Shown here one piece after another: positions 1 through 8,549 of a stretch of DNA of 64,000 nt. The DNA is taken from assembly GCF_004924335.1 (NCBI RefSeq), contig NZ_CP024633.1, forward strand, positions 3,906,001 to 3,970,000. The letters run 5' to 3'. Within the stretch, counting starts at the first letter, position 1, and every line of letters starts with the position of its first letter. Below the pieces are notes generated by a model that was not told the DNA's origin, searched no databases, and saw only the letters and a program-made list of their open reading frames with translations. A program made the position numbers and the translations under genes. This DNA is from Mycobacteroides salmoniphilum (GTDB taxonomy: Bacteria > Actinomycetota > Actinomycetes > Mycobacteriales > Mycobacteriaceae).

Positions 1-419
1 GTGGTGCCGTAGATCTCATTGAAGCTCTGCAGATCTTGGAGCATTAAGGGCACGTTGGTCTTTCCGAGCACGACGGCGCCGGCGGTCTTGATCCGCGATA
101 CCTGCACCGCGTCGTCCGTCGGCAGGTAGTTCCGGTACTGGGGCATACCCCAGGTCGTGGCCAGCCCTGCCACGTTGTAGGACTCTTTGACTGTCATCGG
201 GATACCGAGCAGCGGCCGGTCCTCGCCGCGAGCACGCGCCTGATCGGCATCGCGCGCAGCGGCTCGCGCCCGATCGAAGTCCGGCACACAGATAGCGTTG
301 ATCACCACGTCGTCCTGCTCGATACGGGCGATTGCCTCGTCAGTCAGTGCTACTGAGGTGACCTCACCGGCACGCAACGCGATCGCGAGTCCCTCGGCCG
401 ACTCAAAACTCCATTCCAT
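1..419 (-). CDS. Amidase signature family enzyme, N-terminal 139 residues
   Basis: The reading frame starts with ATG at 419 (MEWSFESAEGLAIALRAGEV) and runs off the left edge, so the active-site serines lie outside the window. The visible part matches the N-terminus of amidase-signature hydrolases: a helical start, a 'GIPMTVKESYNV' segment whose lysine is the family catalytic lysine, then 'GAVVLGKTNVP'. Enzymes of this family hydrolyse carboxamides; the substrate cannot be read from this fragment. It lies 96 bp downstream of the 359-residue gene on the same strand, so it could be the last gene of that cluster or an independent unit. An AT-rich stretch just upstream could hold its own promoter. 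The family call is firm; the substrate is unknown. Confidence 0.85.
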   Translation of the reverse strand, partial: MEWSFESAEGLAIALRAGEVTSVALTDEAIARIEQDDVVINAICVPDFDRARAAARDADQARARGEDRPLLGIPMTVKESYNVAGLATTWGMPQYRNYLPTDDAVQVSRIKTAGAVVLGKTNVPLMLQDLQSFNEIYGT

Positions 420-515
420 GAATCTGACGCTATCCGCCTGCCGCGGAGGACATAAAATACCGCTGAGCGCAACAGGATCGGTGTTTTCTCGCCACGATGG
501 CCCACGACGCCAACG

Positions 516-1595
516 TCAGTAGTCCGATTCGGCGGCCAGTAACTCGGCGAGGAACGCGTCACCGGCAGGCGTGGCCAGTCGGGCGCGCGCGAATGCCCGG
601 ACCCGATCGCGCAACTCGCTCGATTCCGCGGCCTCCCCGACACCCACACTCACCCGTGCCGCCGACCAGTCGGCATTCCAGGCTTGCGCCTCATCGGCAG
701 GCCGACCGTCGCCATCGAACACCGGCAGCACCGCACCGCCTTCGGCATCCAACGCACCGGCCCCATGAAACGCACCGCAGGACAACGAGACCGGAATACC
801 CGCGGCCGATTCGGGGCCGGATAGCGCCGCTCGCAGCTGGGCGATTACCGTCGCGCCCTCGGCGAGCACCCTCCAGGCCAGATTGCGTTCGGCCGCGTCG
901 AAGATCCCCGGTGGCACGTCCGACCAGGCGATGGTCGCGTCCCCCGAGGCGATCACGCCCGAGGGCCTGGACTCATCGTCCAGGCCGGCGGCCAGCGCAT
1001 AGTCCTCGCGTCGCGCGGCCGTGGCGCCGTGGGCACCCCACTGGAGTTCATCATCGTCGGACAGCTCACGACACCGCGCCACCAGCGCGTCCACTCGCGG
1101 GTCGCCATACGAACCGAGCGCCGCACCGTGGGGCGCCAGCAGCTCGGCCACATCGGCGTCCAGGGTGTCGTCGGTGAAATAGTCCTCGGCAGCCGCGGTC
1201 AGCACCGCGAGCTCAGCGTCGAGCACCGGCCGGTCCAGCGCGACAATGCCGTCGCGGCGACTGGCCGGCCACCATCGCCGCAGCCAATGCCCCAACGCCA
1301 GCCGTCGCAAGGAATCTGTCGACCCGGCCAGCACGGTCACCGACTGCAGCTCGATCACCTTGGTGGGATCAGGATCACGCAGCGCCTCGATGACCGCGAC
1401 GTGCCCGGCCTCACCGAGAACCCTCCACATCCAGTCGGCCCGGGCCGCGTCGGTGAAGCTGATCACCGGAGAAAGCGACGGGTCGTCAATCGGCCACGAC
1501 AGCACAGCGCCACTGACCTCGAGAACGGCGACCGCACCCACCGGCGCAGGTGCCGGACCCGTTGCCCAGACACCGGATTCGTTGATCAGCTTCAT
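516..1595 (-). CDS. Uncharacterised 359-residue protein, coupled to upstream gene
   Basis: I do not recognise the family. The protein is acidic, rich in Ala, Asp and Glu, with no obvious signal peptide, transmembrane segment, Walker motif or metal-binding cluster, so it is probably cytoplasmic. A tryptophan-rich patch (GHWLRRWWPASRR) lies near residues 102-114. Its ATG overlaps the stop codon of the 444-residue gene by four bases (ATGA), which implies translational coupling and joint action. Codon use matches the chromosome and the frame is clean over its length, so it is a real gene. Its neighbours, an unknown protein and a CHAT/TPR pair, suggest a role as an accessory component of that cluster, but this is inference only. 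Confidence 0.75.
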   Translation of the reverse strand: MKLINESGVWATGPAPAPVGAVAVLEVSGAVLSWPIDDPSLSPVISFTDAARADWMWRVLGEAGHVAVIEALRDPDPTKVIELQSVTVLAGSTDSLRRLALGHWLRRWWPASRRDGIVALDRPVLDAELAVLTAAAEDYFTDDTLDADVAELLAPHGAALGSYGDPRVDALVARCRELSDDDELQWGAHGATAARREDYALAAGLDDESRPSGVIASGDATIAWSDVPPGIFDAAERNLAWRVLAEGATVIAQLRAALSGPESAAGIPVSLSCGAFHGAGALDAEGGAVLPVFDGDGRPADEAQAWNADWSAARVSVGVGEAAESSELRDRVRAFARARLATPAGDAFLAELLAAESDY

Positions 1596-2926
1596 GCGGT
1601 AACCTGCAATTCCAGCATGGCCTTGATCCGCTGCCGGTGGTCCAGGCTTACCGAGCGCGCCACCCCCTCCAGCAGTGACCGAAGGTCATCGACGTCAGCG
1701 CACGATTCCTGCCAGACATCGCGACCGTGCAACCTGGCCCACAACCTGCTCACGTAGGGCCGCGTGAACGCGGCGAGGTCGTCGACAACCTGTCGCTGCC
1801 GGGGATGGATGGGTTCACCGTCGGCGAGATAGCGCCGGGCATGCATCACGTAGGCCTCTTTCACCAGCCGGGCCTGAACGCGCCCGGAGAGTTCGTAACG
1901 CGTCGTCACCGAATCATCCAGTGGCCGCAGGTCCGTCGCCATCTCAACACCCGCCAGCAGGGCGGCCTGTTTGTCCTCGCTCATCAGACCCCATGGGGCG
2001 CAGGCCCGGTCGACCTCCTCGGCACACAGCAGCGGAACATCGGGCAGCTCGTCGTGGTCCAGCGCCCGGCGCAGTGTGGCCCGCACCCGATCAACGACGC
2101 TGCGATCCATCGGACGGTCGCCTTCGGTGTCTCCATCGATCGCCGGGGGTAGTTGTGGTTCGGCCGAACTCAATCCGATCTCGACAATGGACCACGGCAG
2201 CGTGGCGACCGTGCCGTGCGCGCTCGCACCCAGGTTGTACGGCGTGGCATCGGCGATCAACGCCGTCCACACCCGTTGGCGCGCAGACATCTCACGATGA
2301 CTGCTGGCCGCACCGAGCACCGTGGTGAGTCCCGTGAAGAACGGGCCGGTGATGGTGTCGTCCGGCCGCACATCGCGCCAGCTCCGGTCCCGCAAGGTGG
2401 CGAGTCTGGCCACCACGTCGGGGTCATCGACATGACGGTTGAGCACCTCGATCGCCGTACGGTCCCGATCGTGGTGCAGATCGTGCAGCACAACCGTCGC
2501 GGTGCGCTGATCCTCAACCTGCGGAAAGCCTTTGGTGACGGCCAATTCGAAACACACCGGGAAGTAGAGCTCTTGGGCATTGCCCGTGGTAATGCGCTGC
2601 CTGCGCCGCTCGGCCTTGAGCATCACAAACCAGTCGGCCGTGGCCCGCAACTGCGGACCGTGCCCCACGATCAGAGCGTGCATGGCCGCGGCCACCTCGG
2701 GATCCAGCACGGGGGCCGAGAAGGCGGCATTGCTACGCAGCCTCAGCACCAGAGGGTCCAGGATCCGTTTCACGGTCCGACGCAGCGGCCCACCGTCGTC
2801 GGCACTGAGCACCTCGACACCGGAGCCGATCGCGCGCCAGGCCCGGTCGATCACGGCACGCCGCGGCACCGACGACCGCACCGTGACGGCGGCCTCGGAT
2901 GTTGCCGACCCGATGCTCACCGTCAC
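1592..2926 (-). CDS. Uncharacterised 444-residue protein in CHAT/TPR cluster
   Basis: I do not recognise this protein. It opens with GTG at 2926; a second GTG two codons later is also possible. It is largely alpha-helical in character, rich in Arg and Asp, and has no signal peptide, membrane segment or P-loop. A short 'VLHDLHHDRDR' segment contains closely spaced His and Asp residues that could bind metal, but this is weak evidence. Its stop overlaps the start of the 359-residue gene by four bases, so the two are co-translated. It starts only 11 bp from the oppositely oriented small gene at 2938. Together with the CHAT protease and TPR gene it forms a compact group of uncharacterised genes. 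No function is assigned. Confidence 0.75.
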   Translation of the reverse strand: MTVSIGSATSEAAVTVRSSVPRRAVIDRAWRAIGSGVEVLSADDGGPLRRTVKRILDPLVLRLRSNAAFSAPVLDPEVAAAMHALIVGHGPQLRATADWFVMLKAERRRQRITTGNAQELYFPVCFELAVTKGFPQVEDQRTATVVLHDLHHDRDRTAIEVLNRHVDDPDVVARLATLRDRSWRDVRPDDTITGPFFTGLTTVLGAASSHREMSARQRVWTALIADATPYNLGASAHGTVATLPWSIVEIGLSSAEPQLPPAIDGDTEGDRPMDRSVVDRVRATLRRALDHDELPDVPLLCAEEVDRACAPWGLMSEDKQAALLAGVEMATDLRPLDDSVTTRYELSGRVQARLVKEAYVMHARRYLADGEPIHPRQRQVVDDLAAFTRPYVSRLWARLHGRDVWQESCADVDDLRSLLEGVARSVSLDHRQRIKAMLELQVTA

Positions 2927-2937
2927 AAGGGTAATCG

Positions 2938-3426
2938 TTGTCGGCCGCCCAAAAGTTGGGTTCGGTAGCGGGCGGCCTGGTCGACGATATCGACATGACC
3001 ACAGGACGATTTCCCACCATTGCCAGGGTCTTCGGTGGATGCGCTGCGTTGCTGTCCGGCCGCCGGAACACCTCGGAGCACCCTGGTCCGGAGGCCGACG
3101 AGCGGCTCGTCACGATCGAGGAATTCGCCGCCGAATTCGACCACGTGCTGATCCGCAAGCGGCTGCTAGCCGGGGCACAGCGCGCCGTGATCGACGGGGG
3201 CACCCGCTCGCGCGGGGTGGTCACCGGGTTGAGCGCCACCGGTTCAGGCCGCGAGATGCAACTGGACCTCATGGTGACCCGGCCGGACGGCCGCCAGTTC
3301 CCGGCGCGCGAAACTGCGGTGATACCCGCTTCCGCACTGCCGAAGATGGCACCGGGCAGCGTGATCGACGCCTACTACCGGCCTGGCGACCACAGCATCA
3401 TCGCGGTCCGGGCGTGTTCCGACTGA
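2938..3426 (+). CDS. Uncharacterised 162-residue protein, opposite strand
   Basis: The frame can start at TTG 2938, preceded six bases upstream by AAGGG, or at ATG 2995, which has no clear ribosome-binding site and would give 143 residues. The protein has a short hydrophobic stretch near the start (VFGGCAALLSG) and a predicted beta-rich second half (GVVTGLSATGSGREMQLDLM and following), which could be a small OB- or SH3-like barrel; this is a guess from sequence texture. It is the only rightward gene among the leftward cluster, divergent from the 444-residue gene and ending one base before the stop of the CHAT gene. Such packing suggests it belongs with them, but nothing shows its role. Confidence 0.55.
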   Translation: MSAAQKLGSVAGGLVDDIDMTTGRFPTIARVFGGCAALLSGRRNTSEHPGPEADERLVTIEEFAAEFDHVLIRKRLLAGAQRAVIDGGTRSRGVVTGLSATGSGREMQLDLMVTRPDGRQFPARETAVIPASALPKMAPGSVIDAYYRPGDHSIIAVRACSD

Positions 3427-3427
3427 T

Positions 3428-4636
3428 TCAGCGGGCACCGTCGACGGCGAAACTGACCACGGCCGCCCAATGCAGCGGAGTCGCCGCGCGGTCACCGTCG
3501 CGCCAGCGCCGCAACTGAGCCCGCTGCCAGCGGTTCACCGCACGGCCCGCATCCTCGTCGCAGTGCGCCCGGTCGACCTCGGCCACTGTATCGGCCATGG
3601 GATCCGTTGTGTGTGAGCCAAATTGGCGGTAAGCCGCCGCAGTCGGCAATGACCACAGGGTCGCGGTCACCAACTGCGCACCCCCCAGGATCATCGCCGC
3701 GGCGAGCCCGGTCGCCTCATCGAAGCGGTAATCGCCTCCCGATGAGCAAGCCAACAGCGCGACTCGGGGCGGGATCGAAAGCCGCGTAGCCATCATGTCG
3801 GCCGCGGTCAGCGGACGATCCTCGGCCAGGTGCAGGGCGGCCCGTTCGGCGTGGCCTACGGCGCCCTCGGCCGCGCTGGCATGCCCGACGTAGAGCAGCC
3901 GGGCCGGGTGTTGTGCACACGCCCGGGCAAGCCAGTCCCGGTCGATATCGTTCCGGCGGAACAGGTCCACCGGCGCGCCAACCGCGGGCAGCACCCGGTG
4001 GCCGTCCATCAGCTCGCCGAAATGACGAGTCAGCACGGCCTCCGGCAAGGGACGCCCCAGCACCGAACCCAACGTCGAATCCGGGCGCTGCCCGGGGATG
4101 CGCGGGTCCAGCAGAAGCACCACCGGACCGTGCTGACGATCGCACCACCGAGCCGACGCTCGTGGCGTATGCACGATGTTCGGTGGCACGGCCATCAACA
4201 CGTCGGCCAATTCCATCAATCGGAAATCCTCCGCACCCGGCATGGCCAGCTGCCCCCAGGGCACTCGGGCGAGCCGGGGGCTCGGTGTCACGAACAGCAC
4301 CGCACGCGGAGATGCCACGCATTCGGACAACAGCCTCCAGCCGTCGGCTGCCACCAACTCAGAACCGAGCATGTGGGCCAGGTCGAACTCGGCATCAAGA
4401 CTGGTGAAAGCCCCTGTGGTCAAGGCCCGTTCGATGGCTACGAGTGCGGTCTCCGCCCCAGAGGGATCCGGTAGCGCGGAATTCAGGGCATCGCAGGCCG
4501 TTTCCATCGCCTGCTGCTCGACGACCCAGGTGATGGTTCGCGACGGCTCCCCCACCACCCGCAGGCTGGCGTAGGTGGCTACGCCGACGTCGGCGAATCG
4601 CAGGACCAAGGTATCGGTCACGGCCACGTCGACCAT
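3428..4636 (-). CDS. CHAT-domain cysteine protease
   Basis: The 402-residue protein carries a C-terminal CHAT domain (caspase HetF associated with TPRs), a clan CD peptidase fold. The catalytic histidine is visible at about residue 252 in 'LLYVGHASA' and the catalytic cysteine at about 297 in 'RVALLACSSG'; the typical 'RVPWGQL' strand lies at 124-130. Both catalytic residues are present, so the enzyme is probably active. CHAT proteases usually pair with TPR domains that sense a trigger; here the TPR region is a separate upstream gene whose end overlaps this start by 19 bp. Relatives act in programmed cell suicide and antiphage systems, including the protease partner of type III-E effectors. 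The N-terminal 110 residues are of unknown fold. The substrate is unknown. Confidence 0.85.
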   Translation of the reverse strand: MVDVAVTDTLVLRFADVGVATYASLRVVGEPSRTITWVVEQQAMETACDALNSALPDPSGAETALVAIERALTTGAFTSLDAEFDLAHMLGSELVAADGWRLLSECVASPRAVLFVTPSPRLARVPWGQLAMPGAEDFRLMELADVLMAVPPNIVHTPRASARWCDRQHGPVVLLLDPRIPGQRPDSTLGSVLGRPLPEAVLTRHFGELMDGHRVLPAVGAPVDLFRRNDIDRDWLARACAQHPARLLYVGHASAAEGAVGHAERAALHLAEDRPLTAADMMATRLSIPPRVALLACSSGGDYRFDEATGLAAAMILGGAQLVTATLWSLPTAAAYRQFGSHTTDPMADTVAEVDRAHCDEDAGRAVNRWQRAQLRRWRDGDRAATPLHWAAVVSFAVDGAR

Positions 4637-6303
4637 TCGTCGTCGGCGGCGGTTACCTCACGGCCGTATCGCTGCCAGGCCAGCTCCCGGTAGTTGCTCA
4701 TGATCTGGTCACCGGCTGGATCCATCCTCATCGGCGGCAGCGGCCCGAGACGGGTGAGCCCACCGTCTGCCTGCACCGGCGGTGCCGCGGCGACGAGCGC
4801 CAGGTCGCCGTCGACGGGAACCGCCGCAGTGGCCGTGGCCGCCCACGCTCCCGATGACGGACCTACCCGGGTATCGCCCAGCTCGGTAGTGAAGGCCCCT
4901 CGCGCGCTGTGGTATTCGATCAACTCACTGACCAGTTCGGCGTTATCCCATTCCTTCGCCACCGCGAAGGCGCCCGCGAGCAGCGGCGCCGAGACGCACC
5001 TGGCCCAGCGCATCCGCGCCCCCGCGTCGGGGATGGCATAGCGCACCGCGTCGACCGCCAGCGCCGCCGGCACCTTGAGCTCGGCGGCCCGTTGGAGCTT
5101 GGACATCCCGCGCCGGTATTCGGGACTGTCCGCACCACCGGACATCACCCCGGTCGCAGGATCCAGGCCCAAGTCGGCGAGCGCGTCGGCGCGCCAGATG
5201 TTGCCCAGCTGATCGTCGAGCCGGGCGTACTGCAGCCAGCTGTGCCGCGGATACGAGTCCAGTAGCTCCCTGGCCTGCGCCACCTTCGCGGCCGCTTCGG
5301 CAAAGTCACCACGGAGGATGGCGATCCAGCTGCGCTGTAACAGGATTCGATGAATATGCAGTGGCTTTTCGATCTCGCGCCAGTGCCGCTCGGCATGTCC
5401 CCAGCATTCGTCGGCCTCATCCAGTGCGTTCATCCGGAATCTGATCAAGCCGAAGTACAGCCAGCTGCGGGACACGTCGTGCGCCCGGACATGCTCGGCG
5501 ATCGCCGGGTATGCCTGGTGGACCAGCGTTTGGGTTTCGGCGATATCGCCGTCTGCCCATCGGGCCGCGGCTCGTTCCAACTGCGCACGGGCGCAGGCCA
5601 GTTGCCAGCCCCGCGCCCCCGCGCGCGCCTCGGCCCGCCGCAGCCACGGTTCGGCGTCGTCGAGCCGGCCGGTCTCCACACAGAATCGGCCATACGAGAG
5701 CGCGCCATTGACAAACAGATGGTCGGACTCGGGGTCGCCCTCGCGCACATACTCCTCGAGTGGATCGAGAACCTCGGCCCATACCGGCACCGAGTCCGCG
5801 TACATGTCGTCATCGCACAGGCCCCGGGCAATCAAGATCCTGGCGTAACAGACGAGACCGCGGTGTTCGGCGGCCAAATCCTCGAAATCCCCGGCGGTTT
5901 CGATCAGTGCTCGCAGGCTTGCCGCGGCCCCGTCGTGGTCACCATTCGCCGCGGCCAGTCCCGCCGCGAGGAACTCAGCGCGCCGGGTGTAGCGGCAGAT
6001 CAGGTGGTCGACCTCGGCATCGGACAGGGTGACCTGCGCGGCAAGATCAGGCCGCAGCCCCGAGCGGATGTCGGCGTAGGTCGCCAGGCATTCACGGATC
6101 CGCCGCACACCTTCCACCACACCGTCGTAGGCGGTGCGCACCAGGTAGATCTCGGCGAGTTGAGCCAAGACCTCGCACGCGAGATCGTCACGGTCGGCTT
6201 CCTCGGCCTGAGCCAGCAGCGACAGCAGGATTTCCTTGGCGGCCTCTTCCTTGGCGGCCAAGGCCAGGCGACGGGCCTGCTCCAGGTCGCCGATGATCGT
6301 CAC
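4618..6303 (-). CDS. TPR-repeat protein partnering the CHAT protease
   Basis: The protein is an almost continuous array of helix pairs with TPR-like character (for example 'AEIYLVRTAYDGVVEGVRRI', 'GRFCVETGRLDDAEPWLRRA', 'GLIRFRMNALDEADECWGHA'), covering most of its 561 residues, followed by a flexible C-terminal tail. No signal peptide or enzyme motif is visible. I place the start at GTG 6303 rather than the longer frame from 6339, because the longer start lies inside the terminator hairpin of the upstream lipoprotein gene. Its 3' end overlaps the CHAT gene by 19 bp, so the two are co-expressed. The expected role is sensor or adaptor that binds a ligand or partner and gates the CHAT protease; this rests on the known TPR-CHAT pairing. 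Confidence 0.8.
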   Translation of the reverse strand: MTIIGDLEQARRLALAAKEEAAKEILLSLLAQAEEADRDDLACEVLAQLAEIYLVRTAYDGVVEGVRRIRECLATYADIRSGLRPDLAAQVTLSDAEVDHLICRYTRRAEFLAAGLAAANGDHDGAAASLRALIETAGDFEDLAAEHRGLVCYARILIARGLCDDDMYADSVPVWAEVLDPLEEYVREGDPESDHLFVNGALSYGRFCVETGRLDDAEPWLRRAEARAGARGWQLACARAQLERAAARWADGDIAETQTLVHQAYPAIAEHVRAHDVSRSWLYFGLIRFRMNALDEADECWGHAERHWREIEKPLHIHRILLQRSWIAILRGDFAEAAAKVAQARELLDSYPRHSWLQYARLDDQLGNIWRADALADLGLDPATGVMSGGADSPEYRRGMSKLQRAAELKVPAALAVDAVRYAIPDAGARMRWARCVSAPLLAGAFAVAKEWDNAELVSELIEYHSARGAFTTELGDTRVGPSSGAWAATATAAVPVDGDLALVAAAPPVQADGGLTRLGPLPPMRMDPAGDQIMSNYRELAWQRYGREVTAADDEWSTWP

Positions 6304-6320
6304 CTTCGAATAGTAGGAAG

Positions 6321-6347
6321 CGGCGGGCGTGCTGTGCACGCCCGCCG
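6321..6347 (-). terminator. Perfect 11-bp hairpin after the lipoprotein gene
   Basis: Positions 6321-6331 (CGGCGGGCGTG) are exactly complementary to 6337-6347, with a five-base loop. It begins 12 bases after the lipoprotein stop codon. There is no T-tract, as is common for mycobacterial intrinsic terminators. It also argues against a TPR start at 6339. Confidence 0.7.
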
Positions 6348-6359
6348 CTTATCGAGATG

Positions 6360-6818
6360 TCAGCCGCAGCTCACCTTGATGGTGAACGGCTTGGTGATCA
6401 TCCCGGCCATCGGGTTCTTCACATCGGCACCGGAGGCCTCTCCGGTGATGGTGTACGTCTTCCCGTCGACCTTGACATCGGCGGAGCCGACGCTGGCCCC
6501 CATGCCGCTGCTGACCGCGAGTGCGGCGCCGTCGTACACCAATCCCAGCGACTGCACCTTCGGAGGCGTCTCGTCGGTCATGACGACGCCCAGGCCCTGC
6601 TGACCGTTGACGGCGCCGCTGGCCACATTGATCTTTCCGCCCTGCTTGACGCAGGTCACGGACTTGAGGTCGAGGCCGGCCAGGTCCTTGCCGTCCACCT
6701 TGATCTCGGCATTGCTGCCCGAGCTCACCTGCGATCCACCCGGCTTGTCGGTCGAGCAGCCGACCACCACCGCTCCGGCAGCGAGGAGTCCCATGGCGCC
6801 CACGATCACTCGATTCAT
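6360..6818 (-). CDS. LpqH-type (19-kDa antigen family) lipoprotein
   Basis: The start chosen is ATG 6818 (MNRVIVGAMGLLAAG), which sits six bases after the GAAGGGA ribosome-binding site; the adjacent ATG at 6821 is possible. The N-terminus is a lipoprotein signal ending in the lipobox 'VVGC', so the mature protein is acylated at that cysteine and exported to the cell envelope. The rest (EIKVDGKDLAG, VTCVKQGGKINVASG, KTYTITGEASG, MAGMITKPFTIKVSCG) matches the mycobacterial 19-kDa lipoprotein family, including the paired cysteines. LpqH of M. tuberculosis is a TLR2 agonist; the function of the paralogues is not settled. It is transcribed alone, divergent from the methyltransferase gene, and ends in a hairpin. 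Confidence 0.9.
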   Translation of the reverse strand: MNRVIVGAMGLLAAGAVVVGCSTDKPGGSQVSSGSNAEIKVDGKDLAGLDLKSVTCVKQGGKINVASGAVNGQQGLGVVMTDETPPKVQSLGLVYDGAALAVSSGMGASVGSADVKVDGKTYTITGEASGADVKNPMAGMITKPFTIKVSCG

Positions 6819-6880
6819 CATCTGTCCCTTCGTCGTCCGTCGCCCCGATGGCGCCGTCATGGCTCAAGTGAAGGCGGCCC

Positions 6881-7735
6881 GTGGCGCTACCGATCCCAAG
6901 AAATCCCGATTACCGCAGGCAGCGGCCGTCCAGGCACCATGGAGACGTGGCACCCTCACCCACCCCCCGACCGCACGGGACCATCACCCGTGGCACCACG
7001 GGGATCAACCGGCTGCGCCGCAGCGACCGCTGGCTGGTCCATCACCCCGATGTGCAGACGGTGCTGGCCGATGCCGCCGATCCCCTGGTGGTGGACCTGG
7101 GATACGGCGCCATGCCCACCACCACGCTGGAGCTGGCCTCGCGGCTGCGGACAGTTCGGACGGATATCCGGGTGGTGGGCCTGGAGATCGATCCGGAACG
7201 GGTGGTGCCGCCACGCGACGGGGTCCACTTCGCTCTCGGCGGGTTCGAATTGGCAGGCCACACACCGGTTCTGGTGCGTGCCTTCAATGTGTTGCGCCAG
7301 TACCCGGAATCGGAGGTGGCGCAGGCCTGGGCCGCGATGACGGCCCGGCTCGCGCCCGGCGGTCTCATCATCGAGGGCACCTGCGACGAGCTCGGCCGCC
7401 GCTGCGCGTGGTTACTGCTCGACGCGACCGGACCGCGAACCCTCACCCTGGCCTGCGACCCCTTTGGCATCGACAAGCCATCCGACCTGGCCGAACGGCT
7501 ACCGAAAGCCCTTATTCACCAAAATGTTCCGGGCCAACCCATCCACGATCTACTCATCGCCGCCGACCGCTACTGGGCGGCGGCGGCCCCACACGGCGTC
7601 TTCGGCCCCCGAGTCCGCTGGCGAATGATGTTGAAATCACTGCGCGACAATGGCTTTACCGTCGAGCAACAGCGACGGCAGGTCCGTGACTGCATCTTGA
7701 CTACACCGTGGGCAGCCGTCGCGCCACTGGCCTAG
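6881..7735 (+). CDS. Class I SAM-dependent methyltransferase-like protein
   Basis: The protein shows a Rossmann methyltransferase signature: a glycine loop 'VVDLGYGAMPTTTLELA', an acidic strand end 'VVGLEIDPERV', and a later 'RLAPGGLIIEGTCDELG' strand typical of motif VI. Substrate and product are unknown. The GTG at 6881 is preceded by GAAGG with a six-base spacer; a second GTG at 6947 would shorten the N-terminus by 22 residues, which are Arg/Pro-rich and might be untranslated. It ends ten bases before the ATG of the nitrilase-family gene, so the two, and probably the DUF2993 gene after them, form an operon. The catalytic family is clear; the role is not. Confidence 0.8.
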   Translation: MALPIPRNPDYRRQRPSRHHGDVAPSPTPRPHGTITRGTTGINRLRRSDRWLVHHPDVQTVLADAADPLVVDLGYGAMPTTTLELASRLRTVRTDIRVVGLEIDPERVVPPRDGVHFALGGFELAGHTPVLVRAFNVLRQYPESEVAQAWAAMTARLAPGGLIIEGTCDELGRRCAWLLLDATGPRTLTLACDPFGIDKPSDLAERLPKALIHQNVPGQPIHDLLIAADRYWAAAAPHGVFGPRVRWRMMLKSLRDNGFTVEQQRRQVRDCILTTPWAAVAPLA

Positions 7736-7745
7736 GGTGGAACAC

Positions 7746-8534
7746 ATGCGGATAGTGTTGGCGCAGATCAGCAGCAGTGCCGATCCCGCCGAGAACCTGG
7801 CCACCGTCGCGGCCACGGTGCGCGATGCCGCCGCACAGGGCGCCACACTGGTCGTCTTCCCGGAAGCCACCATGTGCCGGTTCGGCGTACCCCTGCGCCC
7901 CGTCGCACAGCCCGTCAACGGCCCGTGGGCCGACGGGGTCCGCACGATCGCACACGCCGCGGGCCTCACCGTTGTGGTCGGCATGTTCACCCCCTCCTCC
8001 GACGGTCGCGTCCACAACACGCTGCTGGCCACCGGCCCCAGCGCGGAGACGCACTACAACAAGATCCATCTCTACGACGCGTTCGGCTTCCGCGAATCGG
8101 CCACCGTCGCGCCCGGCGGCGAGCCGGTGCTCATCACGGTCGACGGCGTGAGCGTTGGGCTGACCACGTGCTACGACATCCGCTTCCCCGCCCTGTACAC
8201 CGACCTGGCGCGTCGCGGCGCGCAGGTAATCACGGTCAGCGCCTCGTGGGCCGCCGGAACCGGCAAATGGGATCAGTGGACGCTGCTGGCGCGGGCGCGA
8301 GCAGCCGACTCGACATGCTTCATCGCCGCCGCCGACCAGGCCCTGCCCGCGCTGGAGGCGCCCGCCAACGGCTCCCCGACGGGAATCGGCGGCAGCCTGC
8401 TGGCCTCACCGACCGGCGAACTCATTGCCCAGGCCGGTCCAGAGCCGGAGCTCATCGTGGCGGACTTGAACCTGGACGCGGTCGCCGAGACCCGCAAGAT
8501 CTTGCCCGTCCTTAACCCGTCCTCAGTCGAATAG
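7746..8534 (+). CDS. Carbon-nitrogen hydrolase (nitrilase superfamily), Rv0480c type
   Basis: ATG 7746 is chosen because AGGGTGG lies just upstream; the GTG at 7737 is inside that ribosome-binding site. The 262-residue enzyme has the full Glu-Lys-Cys triad of the superfamily: Glu40 in 'VVFPEATM', Lys106 in 'HYNKIHLYDAFGF' and Cys142 in 'TTCYDIRFP'. The length fits the family. Members hydrolyse amides such as omega-amides of 2-oxoacids or deaminated glutathione. The '...IHLYDAFGF...' stretch resembles the omega-amidase/Nit group, but substrate choice cannot be fixed from sequence. It corresponds in position and neighbours to Rv0480c of M. tuberculosis. Cytoplasmic. Confidence 0.92.
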   Translation: MRIVLAQISSSADPAENLATVAATVRDAAAQGATLVVFPEATMCRFGVPLRPVAQPVNGPWADGVRTIAHAAGLTVVVGMFTPSSDGRVHNTLLATGPSAETHYNKIHLYDAFGFRESATVAPGGEPVLITVDGVSVGLTTCYDIRFPALYTDLARRGAQVITVSASWAAGTGKWDQWTLLARARAADSTCFIAAADQALPALEAPANGSPTGIGGSLLASPTGELIAQAGPEPELIVADLNLDAVAETRKILPVLNPSSVE

Positions 8535-8549
8535 GGCACAATCGCGCGG

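Noticed and set aside
5350..6603. 417-residue rightward frame across the TPR gene and lipoprotein
   Set aside because: It is antisense to two well-supported genes and crosses a terminator hairpin.
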